DNA from: Sambucus nigra
Taxonomy: Eukaryota; Streptophyta; Magnoliopsida; Dipsacales; Adoxaceae
Direction of reading: 5' to 3'
Length of the DNA: 64,000 nt
Assembly: GCA_949130495.1 (NCBI GenBank)
Contig: OX422217.1
Location: 542,071,137 to 542,135,136, forward strand
In this document: in pieces, positions 1 through 11,250 of the stretch
How the letters are laid out: each line of letters opens with the position of its first letter
Numbering within the stretch: position 1 is the first letter of the stretch
Translations under genes and position numbers: made by a program
Notes under the pieces: generated by a model
The model's input: the letters and a program-made list of their open reading frames with translations, nothing else
Told to the model about the DNA's origin: nothing
Database searches by the model: none

Positions 1-196
1 TTGTTGTAATAAATTAGTGGTGTAATTTTAAATTTCAGAGACTTTATTGTAATTATTATCGTGGAAATAGAAGAATAGTAGTTTTGTTATATATAACTTG
101 TGTAAATTAGATGCTCTATACTTGTTGTTGATGGATTTTTATTAGTTTTATCGTAGTAGCACGCTGCGTGTCTTTTCGGGCGCGCAGGCTGTTGCA
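1..196 (+). repeat. LTR, 3' part (array copy 1)
   Basis: Last 196 bp of an LTR whose remainder lies outside the window. It ends GTTGCA two bases before the first primer-binding site. Confidence 0.85.
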
Positions 197-450
197 GATG
201 GTATCAGAGCTTAGGTATACGGTAACCCTCGAGTCTTGGGCTTTGGGTTTAGCATGCGGGTTAGACATATTTTTTTGGAGATAAATTTTTTTGGTGATAA
301 GTCCTGTTAGGCATCGAGGTTAGATGCGAGGTATTTAAAGTTGGTTTTTGGAGACGATAGTTATTTTTGGAGATTGTTGGTGTGGCAGAATTTTTGAGTT
401 TTAGACTTCGTTGAATTTCGAGGGCGAAATTCCTTATTAGTGGGGAAGTA
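197..450 (+). mobile_element. Non-coding internal domain 1 (PBS to PPT)
   Basis: PBS TGGTATCAGAGC is at 199-210. The domain closes with the polypurine tract AGTGGGGAAGTA at 439-450. Nothing between them resembles Gag or Pol. The text before the PPT (AATTTCGAGGGCGAAATTCC) resembles the pol end of the chromovirus at 39631-50232. Confidence 0.85.
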
Positions 451-1843
451 TGTAACAACTGAATTTTTTAAATGGGAATTTTAAAATTAATTTTTTGAAA
501 TTGGATAAAAGAAGAAATTTAGATTTTATGAATTTTATAATTTAAAATGTATGTTTTTATATTTGAAAAATAAATTTTCAAACGGTATTGGAATCAGAAT
601 TAAAATGGAGTTTTAACTGAATTTTTATTTTATAGAAGAGTCCTCAAAACATAAAACTCTCAAATAGTCCTCAAAACATAAAACTCTCTAGAAAAATATA
701 TTTAAAAATATTGGACATTCCGATCGAGCTGAAATTATTTAGACAACTTTCTCTCCTCTTCATCTACCACGTTCCCGAATTTCATCCAATTCCAACGGTC
801 CGATCGTCCAGAATATTTTTTTTAGTGTTTGTATATAATTAAAACTCTTTTCTTAATCAAAATCTTAATCCTTTATATATCGCAACTAATTCATGCCTTG
901 GCTTTTCAAATCATTTTTTCTCAAACTTTTCAACATTAAGACCTCTCCAAAATTACTCCATTTCATCTACAAACTATAGCCCCAAACTTATTCAAGATTT
1001 CAACCCTAGATTAGAAGGCCTATTTGGTGTTTTATCGAGTTTGGGCTAGAACGAGATTTGATTAATCTGGCGATAGGAACTTGATGGTGTGATCTGATTT
1101 TTTTGGCTGAATATATGTGATGATTCATATGATGATTTTGAGGTTCAAGACTTAGACAATATGCTCCTAAATTCTCTCGAGAGTATTCAATTTTGATTTC
1201 TGTGTCAATTGCAATCATATGAATCGTGATAGTCTTTGAAATCTGAAATAATTTTTGGAATCTAAATATTGATTCATTGTGGTATATTATATTATGATTT
1301 GAGCATCGTGTCATGAGATTTTAATATGGCACGGAGAATAGGCACCCGCCAAAAGTCCAAAATCCGAATATTCTTGAGAATGCAGATGTGCGGTGAGGTG
1401 AGGCCTGGTGACTCATTGATGTGTTGTTGAGAAATTAATATTGATATAATGCTTGAGTATTGCATTTGATTTGTATATGCGGATTCGTATTGTTGCTATT
1501 TATTCATCATGCTATTATTTTTTAGCATCTATTCCTGTCATATTGTGTACTTCCGCGTATTTTCTTTTAGTTGGCAGGTTAGTGTGGATAGGGACGCTAT
1601 GGACTATTTTGGAGAATTATTTTAGAGCATGGATTGGAAGATGTTTTTGGTTGTAATAAATTAGTGGCGTAATTTTATATTTGAGATATTTTATTGTAAT
1701 TATTATCGTGGAAATATAAGAATTGTAGTTTTGTTATATATAATTTGTGGAAATTAGATGTTCTATACTTGTTGTTGATGTATTTAGTTTAGTTTTATCA
1801 TAGTAGCACGTTGCGTGTCTTTTCAGGCGCGTAGGTTGTTGCA
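451..1843 (+). repeat. LTR (array copy 2)
   Basis: 1393 bp, from TGTAACAACT to GTTGCA. It is much closer to copy 4 (3737-5126) than to its neighbour copy 3; for example the stretch 1453-1656 recurs almost unchanged at 4738-4941. Confidence 0.88.
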
Positions 1844-2096
1844 GATGGTATCAGAGCTTAGGTATACGGCAACCCTCAGGTCTTGGGTTTTGGGTTTAGC
1901 ATGCGGTTAAACATATTTTTTGGGAGATAAACTTTTTTGGTGATAAGTCGTGTTAGGCATCGAGGTTAGATGTGAGGTATTTAAAGTTGGTTTTTGGAGA
2001 CGATATTTATCTTTGGATATTGTTGGTGAGGCAGGATTTTTGAGTTTTAGGCTTCGTTGAATTTCGAGGGCGACATTCCTTATTGGAGGGGAAGTT
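1844..2096 (+). mobile_element. Non-coding internal domain 2
   Basis: PBS at 1846-1857 and a GGAGGGGAAG polypurine tract ending at the LTR start. No coding capacity. Confidence 0.85.
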
Positions 2097-3482
2097 TGTA
2101 ACAACCCGAATTGTTTTAATGGGGATTTTTAAATTAATTTTGAAAGTTGGACAAAAATGAAATTTTGAATTTTATAAATTTTATAATTTAAAATGTTGGT
2201 TTTTATATTTTAAAAATAAATTTTCGAACGGAATTGGAATCGGAATTAAAATGGAGTTTTAACCGAATTTTTATTATATAGAAGAGTCCTCAATACATAA
2301 AACTCTCTAAGAATCCTCAAAACATAAAACTCTCTAGAAAAAAATATTTAAAAATATTGAACGGTCCGATCGAGCTGAAATTATTTAGGCAGCTTTCTCT
2401 CGTCTTTAGCTACTAAGTTCCAGAACTTCATCCAATTCCAACGGTCCGATCGTCCGGAATAATTTTGTTAGTGTTTGTATCTTATTAAAACTCTTTTCCT
2501 AATCAAACTCTTAATCCTTTATATATCACAACTAATTCGTGCCTTGGCTTTTCAAATCATTTTTTCTCAAACTTTTCAAAATTAAGACCTCTCCACAATT
2601 ACTCCGCTTCTTCTCCAAGACATAGCCCCAAACTTATTGAAGATTTCAAACTTAGATTAGAAGGCTTATTTGGTGTTTTCTCGAGTTTGGGCTAGAACGA
2701 GATTTGATTATTTTCGCGACAGGAACTTTATGGTGTGATCTGATTTTTTTGGCTGAATATATGTGATGTTTCATGTGATGATTATTTGGTACGGAACTTA
2801 TACAATATGCTCCTAACTTCTCTCGAGAGTATTCCATTTTGATTTCTGTGTCGATTGCACTCATATGAATTGTGTTATTCATTGAAATCTGAAATAATTG
2901 TTGGAATCTAAATATTGATTCATTGCAGTATATTATATTATGATTTGAGAATCGTGTCATGAGATTTTAATATGGCATGGAGAATAGGCACACGCCAAAA
3001 GTCCAAAATTCGGATATGCTTGAGAATGCATATGTGCAGTGAGGTGAGGCCTGGTGACTCATTGATGTGTTGTTGAGATGTTTATATTGATATAACGCTT
3101 GAGTATTGCATTTGATTTGTATAAGTGGATTCGTATTATTGCGATTTATGCTATTATTTTTTAGCATCTATTCTTGTCATATTGTGTACTTCCCCGTATT
3201 TTCTATTAGTTGGCAAGTTAGTATGGATAGGGACACTATGGACTATTTTGGAGAATTATTTTAGAGCATGGAGTGGAAGATGTTTTTTTTTGTAATCAAT
3301 TAGTGGTGTAATTATATAATTGAGAGACTTTATTGTAATTATTATCGTGGAAATAGAAGAATTGTAGTTTTGTTATATATAAGTTGTGGAAATTAGATGC
3401 TCTATACTTGTTGTTGATGGATTTACATTAGTTTTATCGTAGTAGCACGCTGCGTGTCTTTTCGGGGGCACAGGCTGTTGCA
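2097..3482 (+). repeat. LTR (array copy 3)
   Basis: 1386 bp from TGTAACAACCC to GTTGCA. Best match is copy 5 (5381-6754), consistent with a two-unit period. Confidence 0.88.
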
Positions 3483-3736
3483 GATGGTATCAGAGCTTAG
3501 GTATACAGCAACCCTCGGGTCTTGGGTTTTGGGTTTAGCTTGCGGGTTAGATATATTTTTTTGGAGATAAATTTTTTTGGTGATAAGTCATGTTAGGCAT
3601 CGAGGTTAGATGTGAGGTATTTAAAGTTGGTTTTTCGAGACGATATTTATTTTTGGAGATTGTTGGTGTGGCAGAATTTTTTAGTTTTAGGCTTCGTTGA
3701 ATTTCGAGGGGGAAATTCCTTATTAGTGGGGAAGTA
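3483..3736 (+). mobile_element. Non-coding internal domain 3
   Basis: PBS at 3485-3496; PPT TAGTGGGGAAGTA ends at 3736. Pairs with internal domain 1 by shared variants. Confidence 0.85.
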
Positions 3737-5126
3737 TGTAACAACCGGATTTTTTAATTGGGAATGTTAAAATTAATTTTGGAAATTGGAGAAAAAAGAA
3801 ATTTTGGATTTTATAAATTTTATAATTTAAAATGTTGGTTTTTATATTTGAAAAATAAATTTTCAAACGGTATTGGAATCAGAATTAAAATGGAGTTTTA
3901 ACTGAATTTTTATTTTATAGAAGAGTCCTCAAAACATAAAACTCTCAAATAGTCCTCAAAACATAAAACTCTCTAGAAAAACATATTTAAAAATATTGGA
4001 CATTCCGATCGAGCTGAAATTATTTAGACAGCTTTCTCTCCTCTTCATCTACCACGTTCCCGAATTTCATCCAATTCCAACGGTCCAATCGTCCAGAGTA
4101 TTTTTTTTAGTGTTTGTATATAATTAAAACTCTTTTCTTAATCAAGCTCTTAATCCTTTATATATCGCAACTAATTCATGCCTTGGATTTTCAAATCATT
4201 TTTTCTCAAACTTTTTAACATTAAGACCTCTCCAAAATTACTCCATTTCATCTACAAACCATAGCCCCAAACTTATTCAAGATTTCAACCCTAGATTAGA
4301 AGGCCTATTTGGTGTTTTCTCGAGTTTGGACTAGAACGAGATTTGATTATTTTCGCGATAGGAACTTGATGGTGTGATCTGATTTTTTTGGCTGAATATA
4401 TGTGATGATTCATATGATGATTTTGAGGTTCAAGACTTAGACAATATGCTCCTAAATTCTCTCAAGAGTATTCCATTTTGATTTCTGTGTCGATTGCAAT
4501 CATATGAATTGTGATAGTCTTTGAAATCTGAAATAATTTTTGGAATCTAAATATTGATTCATTGTGGTATATTATATTATGATTTGAGCATCGTGTCATG
4601 AGATTTTAATATGGCACGGAGAATAGGCACCCGCCAAAAGTCCAAAATCCGAATATGCTTGAGAATGCAGATGTGCGGTGAGGTGAGGCCTGGTGACTCA
4701 TTGATGTGTTGTTGAGAAATTAATATTGATATAATGCTTGAGTATTGCATTTGATTTGTATACGCGGATTCGTATTGTTGCTATTTATTCATCATGCTAT
4801 TATTTTTTAGCATCTATTCCTGTCATATTGTGTACTTCCGCGTATTTTCTTTTAGTTGGCAGGTTAGTGTGGATAGGGACGCTATGGACTATTTTGGAGA
4901 ATTATTTTATAGCATGGATTGGAAGATGTTTTTGGTTGTAATAAATTAGTGGCGTAATTTTATATTTGAGATATTTTATTGTAATTATTATCGTGGAAAT
5001 ATAAGAATTGTAGTTTTGTTATATAATTTGTGGCAATTAGATGCTCTATAATTGTTGTTGACGTATTTAGTTTAGTTTTATCATAGTAGCACGTTGCGTG
5101 TCTTTTCGGGGGCGTAGGTTGTTGCA
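3737..5126 (+). repeat. LTR (array copy 4)
   Basis: 1390 bp. Near-repeat of copy 2, offset by 3286 bp. Confidence 0.88.
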
Positions 5127-5380
5127 GATGGTATCAGAGCTTAGGTATACGGCAACCCTCGGGTCTTGGGTTTTGGGTTTAGCATGCGGGTTAAACATAT
5201 TTTTTGGGAGATAAACTTTTTTGGTGATAAGTCGTGTTAGGCATTGAGGTTAGATGTGAGGTATTTAAAGTTGGTTTCTGGAGACGATATTTATCTTTGG
5301 AGATTGTTGGTGAGGCAGGATTTTTGAGTTTTAGGCTTCGTTGAATTTCGAGGGCGAAATTCCTTATTGGAGGGGAAGTC
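5127..5380 (+). mobile_element. Non-coding internal domain 4
   Basis: PBS at 5129-5140 and PPT GGAGGGGAAGTC before the LTR at 5381. Pairs with internal domain 2 by shared variants. Confidence 0.85.
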
Positions 5381-6754
5381 TGTAACAACCCAAATTTTTT
5401 TAATGGGAATTTTTAAATTAATTTTGGAAATTGGAGAAAAATGAAATTTTGGATTTTATAAATTTTATAATTTAAAATGTTGGTTTTTATATTTTAAAAA
5501 TATATTTTCGAACGGAATTGGAATCAGAATTAAAATGGAGTTTTAACTGAATTTTTATTATATAGAAGAGTCCTCAAAACCTAAAACTCTGTAAGAGTCC
5601 TCAAAACATAAAACTCTCTAGAAAAAAAATACTTAAAAATATTGGACGGTCCGATCGAGATGAAATTATTTAGGCAGCTTTCTCTCGTCTTCAGCTACTA
5701 AGTTCCCGAACTTCATCCAATTCCAACGGTCCGATTAGAATAATTTTGTTAGTGATTGTATCTAATTAAAACTCTTTTCCTAATCAAACTCATAATCCTT
5801 TATATATCACAACTAATTCGTGCCTTGGATTTTCAAATCATTTTTTCTCAAACTTTTTAACATTAAGACCTCTCCAAAATTACTCCATTTCATCTACAAA
5901 CCATAGCCCCAAACTTATTCAAGATTTCAACCCTAGATTAGAAGGCCTATTTGGTGTTTTCTCGAGTTTGGGCTAGAACGAGATTTGATTATTTTCGCGA
6001 TAGGAACTTGATGGTGTGATCTGATTTTTTTGGCTGAATATATGTGATGATTCATATGATGATTTTGAGGTTCAAGACTTAGACAATATGCTCCTAAATT
6101 CTCTCGAGAGTATTCCATTTTGATTTCTGTGTCGATTGCACTCATATGAATCTGAAATAATTGTTGGAATCTAAATATTGATTCATTGTGGTATATTATA
6201 TTATGATTTGAGCATCGTGTCATGAGATTTTATTATGGCGTGGAGAATTGGCCCCCGCCAAAAGTCCAAAATTCGGATATGCTTGAGAATGCATATGTGC
6301 AGTGAGGTGAGGCCTGGTGACTCATTGATGTGCTGCTGAGAAATAATATTGATATAATGCTTGAGTATTGCATTTGATTTGTATACGCGGATTCGTATTG
6401 CTGCGATTTATTCATCATGCTATTAATTTTTAGCATCTATTCATGTCATATTGTGTACTTCCCCGTATTTTCTTTTAGTTGGCAGGTTAGCATAGTAGAT
6501 TAGGACGTTATGGACTATTTTGGAGAATTATTTTAGAGCATGGATTGGAAGATGTTTTTTGTTGTAATAAATTAGTGGTGTAATTTTATATTTGAGAGAC
6601 TTTATTCTAATTATTATCGTGGAAATAGAAGAATTGTAGTTTTGTTATATATAAGTTGTGGAAATTAGATGCTCTATACTTGTTGTTGATGGATTTAGTT
6701 TAGTTTTATCGTAGTAGCACGTTGCGTGTCTTTTCGGGCGCGCAGGCTTTTACA
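5381..6754 (+). repeat. LTR (array copy 5, right end of array)
   Basis: 1374 bp. Its last bases read TTTTACA rather than GTTGCA, and no PBS follows, so this is the right edge of the array. Relative to copy 3 a short block is missing near 6150 (the TGTGATAGTCTTTGAA region). Confidence 0.85.
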
Positions 6755-7133
6755 ACATCCTTAATGGACATTTTATTATAAGCTTACATTTGAGGATTTC
6801 ATATCACCTTCATATTACTTATGCATAGTTTCATTTGAACTCTCCATGATGAGAATAGTATTATATTGTTTTATAATTAGATTTGATCAACCTAAGGGCT
6901 TAATTACACGGGGTATCACAATACTCAAAATAATTATTTTTTCGTTCAATTTTTTTTTATCATAATCGCACCCAATTCTAGGAAAACAATTTGATGATTT
7001 TTTTTGTGGATGAGCTCTTCAATATGGAGATCGTCTATACGAAGATTGGTTGAAAAACATTAAAATTTTGATATTTTAAAAAATTGATTTATTTTTAGGT
7101 ATATTTAATGAAGTATGTTAGAAAGACTATATA
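6755..7133. other. Spacer between LTR array and Helitron H1
   Basis: AT-rich unique sequence. No coding, RNA or repeat signal was recognised. It ends in a short TA run where Helitron H1 begins. Confidence 0.5.
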
Positions 7134-7352
7134 TCTATATAATAAGTTACAATGGTGTTTTCACTATTCATAAGTTTGGAAGACATTTAATGGTTCAGAT
7201 CAATGCCACCTACGCACGAAATAAAGGGTTGAGATTCGTTGATTCTATTTTACTCTTTTAACCCTTTAGTTTTTGTTTCCCCCTCTTTTGCCTCACTACC
7301 AATTTATTTCCATCTCTTACTTTAATTCAAAATAAGAGTTAAATCAGTAACT

Positions 7353-7488
7353 TTGTATTTCTATGCTAGAAAGTACACTAATCCCCTATTTTCACCTGTC
7401 TTTTTCTCTCTCCACTCTCCCGTTCTTCATTTTTCTCTCCTCGAAAATGCTCACAAAGGACCTATATGGGTTCAGCTTCATCTTTCAG
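7353..7488 (+). other. Possible captured 5' UTR/first exon
   Basis: A CT-rich leader-like stretch leads to TTTCAG followed by GTATGA, a plausible exon end and splice donor near 7488. No protein was recognised. This may be the 5' exon of a captured host gene. Low certainty. Confidence 0.25.
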
Positions 7489-8433
7489 GTATGATTTCCA
7501 TCTCCATATCCATAATCACAAAGGACCTCTGCTCAAAAATCATTTTTTCATGTTTCTCAGGTCGAAAGTTCGTAGGTGCTCATTTTGATTGGTTTTGATC
7601 GGTTTGGATTGGTTTCAATTTTAGGTTTTTATTGTTTCTGTTTGGTAATAAATTTCCATTTATAGATTAGTTTATTATTTGCATCTGTGGATATGGGTTT
7701 CTTTGGTATTCTTTGTTTCAAGGTTGTTCATCACGTATTTTCTCACTTTCTCATATGGGTTTATTCCTTTTTCCTTCAAGAGTTTTGGTTAACAAATTCG
7801 TAATATATAATTTATAATTTATAATGTTGTTTGTGTTTGTAGATTAATATTTAATGGATGATATAGTTGGGTTTGTAATTTATAATGATGTTTGGGTTTG
7901 TAATTTATAATGATATAGCTGTTGAATTTAGAAATAATTATTTTTTACGACATTTTTTAAAAATAATTTATTACATAAGCTAAATGATATAGTTGTTTGG
8001 GTTTGAAATAATTGTTGAATTTACATAAGCTAGATTAATTGAAAATCGTTTTTAGAACATTTGTAGGCTGATATTTCTTGGGAAAAGGCTAGAGCTCTCG
8101 GAGAACCTATCGCCAGCAGAGCAGGGCATCAATTTATTTTTTTGCACATTACCTCAAATGTCACAATGGATTTCAATGTATCACAGTTTTATATGAAATT
8201 GTACCTATTCAAAGCCATTTGATATAGGAAACTGAAGTTGAAATAGGAGAATGCCAAATTCCTAAGATAATGTTTACATTTTAATTTTGTATGCAAATTC
8301 CTCATGAAGAACTATTTAATCCGAATAGGGACTGATACAAATATGTTTGAATCTTTAATCGTTGCTAAATCTTTATTAGTAGGTGAAGGAGTGTTCTTCT
8401 TCATTTTGTAATGATCTTTAACAATTTCTCCTA

Positions 8434-8685
8434 ATGGCGAATCTGGACGGCACCAACACTTGTTCTTCTTACGTCATCGAATTCGAAGAAATGTCTTCCT
8501 TTCTTCAGAGTCTTATCCACAATTCATCTCCTATACCTTCTCCTTATAACAACTACTTTAAACACTCCTCCAATCTCAATTTCTCTAACACTGGACTCTT
8601 CTTTCCAATGGAGATGAAAGACAAAACAAATGCCGACTCACAGTGTAGATCACTGTTTCTCTCTTTTCTATTTTTTGGGTTTTAG
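8434..8685 (+). pseudogene. Captured exon resembling the N-terminus of a SPATULA/ALCATRAZ-type bHLH factor
   Basis: An 83-codon ORF starts at an ATG after a TTCTCCTA leader. It begins MANLDGTNTCSS, continues with EEMSSFLQSLIHNSSP, and has GLFFPMEMKD near residue 50. Carpel-development bHLH proteins of the SPATULA/ALCATRAZ group share this order: a Met-Ala-Asp/Asn-Leu start, a (D/E)E(I/M)SSFLxxLLxxS block and a later GLFFP-like block. The basic helix-loop-helix itself is absent and the frame runs into an intron-like TTTTCT tract, so this is only a first-exon fragment. It lies inside Helitron H1 and cannot encode a working factor. The family call is from memory of the motif order and is moderate at best. 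Confidence 0.42.
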
Positions 8686-9198
8686 AAACTCTATTAAATG
8701 TTTAAAATTAGTGAGTGCTTTGTACATTTCATGTGATGTCCCTATTTGTTAGCTTTATTTATTTATTAATGCAGTTATGCAGAGATATCTCAAATCTATA
8801 AGAGGGCTCAGACTGTGGGAGCCCCTCTCCCGCATTCTTTTCATCATTGCTGTCGAGATTTGGCTTATGCTGATGATATGTTGAGATTTAGTCAGTTGGT
8901 TAATATAAATAAAAATTTCCTTCTAATTTCTCCCAAAGTTCAATCTTCTAAATCATCTTAGGGGCTCTGTTTTGATAAAGTCATTGATCTTAGCTGTTTT
9001 TCATTTTGTGCCATAGCTTTTCATAAATTTATTGGAATGAACAGGTCTAAAGTGAGCTCAATTGATCGTACTCTTTCGGCTCTTCACGAAAACTAAGGTA
9101 TGCACTTTTTATATCGTCTTGGATGAGCTTCGGATAGCATTTGCACAATAGATGAGAACATGGTATTTAGGCAATTATGCTTAGTGTTCAAATCTATG

Positions 9199-9228
9199 TT
9201 AGGCATTATGTTTAAACATAATGCCTAA
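9199..9228. repeat. 30-bp perfect palindrome (unit 1)
   Basis: Half-site TTAGGCATTATGTTT is followed directly by its reverse complement. It can form a 15-bp cruciform arm or bind a dimeric protein. The same site is intact in unit 3 and carries one mismatch in unit 2 (9933-9962). Confidence 0.9.
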
Positions 9229-10665
9229 AATAGATCAGAACATGGTAAATCAGTCAAGCAGTGCAGCTGCTACTACAATTGAGGCTGCAACATTTAAAGG
9301 GATGCTTCAATTGCGGGTTGAAACTGCCAAAAGAAGACTGAAGATGACAATAAAATCGGGATCATCACATGCCCATTGGTTATTTGTTTGTTTGAGCCAT
9401 ATAATAGTGTTTATAAACAACATCATGTGCCCATTGGTTTTTGGATTGTGGGATTTTCTTAATAAAGGGGATGTTTTTATATTATTGATGCATTGATGTT
9501 GAATGATATCAACTATTGTTTCAGATGTTCATATACTGAATTGATGTTTTTACATGGCTTAGGATATAGGATGTCACTGTGGGCATAACATGGTGGTCTC
9601 GATCAATTATTTTGAGCGGCGTGGGAGCCTCGAATGCATGAGACAGATAGTTCATTGGCTGAGCACAACTGGAAACTATATGCAGCTGATTAAGAACTTG
9701 ATCAAACATTTATTGTTGCTGCGAAAAATCCACTTCTCAAGTACCAAATCGAAGTTGATCAAACAAGAAAGGAGAATCCACGTATGTATTGTCAATTGAG
9801 CTTACTCTTTCGGCTCTTCACGAAAACCAAGGTATGTAATTTTTATATAGTCTTGGATGAGCTTCGGATAACATTTGCACAATAGATGAGAACATGGTAT
9901 TTAGGATATTATGCTTAGTGTTCAAATATATTTTAGGCATTATGTTTAAACATAATTCCTAAAATAGATCAGAACATGGTATATCAGTCAAGCAGTGCAG
10001 CTACTACTGCAATTGAGGCTCCAACATTTAAAGGGATGCTTCAATTGTGGGTTGAAATTGCCAAAAGAAGACTACATACACAATAAAAGCAGGATCATCA
10101 CGTGCCCATTGGTTATATGTTTATTTGAGCCATATAATAGTGTTTGTAAACAACATCACGTGCCCATTGGTGCTTGGATTGTGGGATTTTCTTAATAAAG
10201 GGGATGTTTTTATATTTTTGATGCATTGATGTTGAATGATATCAACTATTGTTTCAGATGTTCATATACTAAATTGATGTTTTTACATGGCTTAGGATAT
10301 AGGATGTCACTATGGGCATAACATGGTGGTCTCGATCAATTGTTTTGAGCGGCGTGGGAGCCTCGAATGCATGAGACAGATAGTTCATTGGCTGAGCACA
10401 ACTGGAAACTATATGAAGCTGATTAAGAACTTGATCAAACATTTATTGTTGCTGCGAAAAATCCACTTCTCAAGTACCAAGTCGAAGTTGATCAAACAAG
10501 CAAGAAGAATCCACGTATGTATTGTCAATTGAGTTTACTCTTTCGGCTCTTCACGAAAACCAAGGTATGTAATTTTTATATAGTCTTGGATGAGCTTCGG
10601 ATAACATTTGCACAATAGATGAGAACATGGTATTTAGGAAATTATGCTTAGTATTCAAATATATT

Positions 10666-10695
10666 TTAGGCATTATGTTTAAACATAATGCCTAA
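10666..10695. repeat. 30-bp perfect palindrome (unit 3)
   Basis: Identical to the palindrome at 9199-9228, although flanking bases between units 1 and 3 have diverged. Confidence 0.9.
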
Positions 10696-11250
10696 AATAG
10701 ATCAGAATATGGTACATCAGTCAAGCAGTGCAGCTGCTACTGCAACTGAGGCTGTAACATTTAAACGGATGCTTTAATTACGGGTTGAAACTGCCAAAAG
10801 AAGACTTTAGACCCCAATAAAAGCAGGATCATCACGTGCCCATTGGTTATTATTTTTTTTAGCCTTATAATAGTGTTTGTAAACAACATCACGTGCCCAT
10901 TGGTTCTTTGATTGTGGGATTTTCTTAATAAAGGGCGTGTTTTTATATTATTGATGCATTGATGTTGAATGATATCAACTATTATTTTAGATGTTCATAT
11001 ACTAAACTGATGTTTTTACATGGCTTCGGATATAGGATGTCACTGTGGGCATAGCATGGTGGTCTCGATCAATGTTTTGAGCGGCCTGAGGGCCTTGAAT
11101 GCATGAGACGGATAGTTCAATGGCTGAGCACAACTGGAAACTATATGCAACTGGTTAAGAACTTGATCAAACATTTATTATTGCTGCAAAAAATCCACTT
11201 CTCAACTACCAAGTCGAAGTTGATCAAACAAGCAAGGAGAATCCACTTAT

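Larger units (their letters stand above)
1..6754 (+). mobile_element. Tandem array of a short-internal LTR retrotransposon (element I)
   Basis: Five LTR copies alternate with four non-coding internal domains of about 254 bp, all head to tail. Each LTR begins TGTAAC and ends in CA. Each internal domain begins with TGGTATCAGAGC, the usual initiator-methionine tRNA primer site, and ends with a purine-rich tract (GGGGAAG) directly before the next LTR. No gag or pol is present. The array runs off the left edge, so its left end and any target duplication are unseen; it ends at a terminal CA at 6754. Such arrays can arise by unequal recombination between LTRs. The short ORFs inside recur only because the units recur. 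Confidence 0.9.
9060..11250 (+). repeat. Three tandem units of about 733 bp
   Basis: The landmark GGCTCTTCACGAAAAC recurs at 9078, 9812 and 10545, giving periods of 734 and 733 bp. Each unit carries an exon-like piece (MVVSINxFERRGSLECMRQI followed by HWLSTTGNYM), a splice-donor-like AAGGTATG and a TTTCAGATG acceptor-like site. The coding pieces are of unknown origin and are interrupted by stops in any single frame. Unit 3 is the most diverged and runs into non-repeated sequence at about 11250. Probably a captured gene segment that was later triplicated. Confidence 0.85.

Noticed and set aside
199..210. TGGTATCAGAGC as part of a tRNA gene
   Set aside because: It matches only a tRNA 3' end complement and sits next to LTR ends at every copy, so it is a primer-binding site.
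1006..6223. Recurrent 65-, 67- and 102-codon ORFs in the array
   Set aside because: They recur because the LTR units recur. They have no start context or protein-like composition and differ by indels between units.
8815..8960. YADDM in a short frame, suggestive of a LINE reverse transcriptase
   Set aside because: No other RT motif nearby and the surrounding frame is broken; likely chance.
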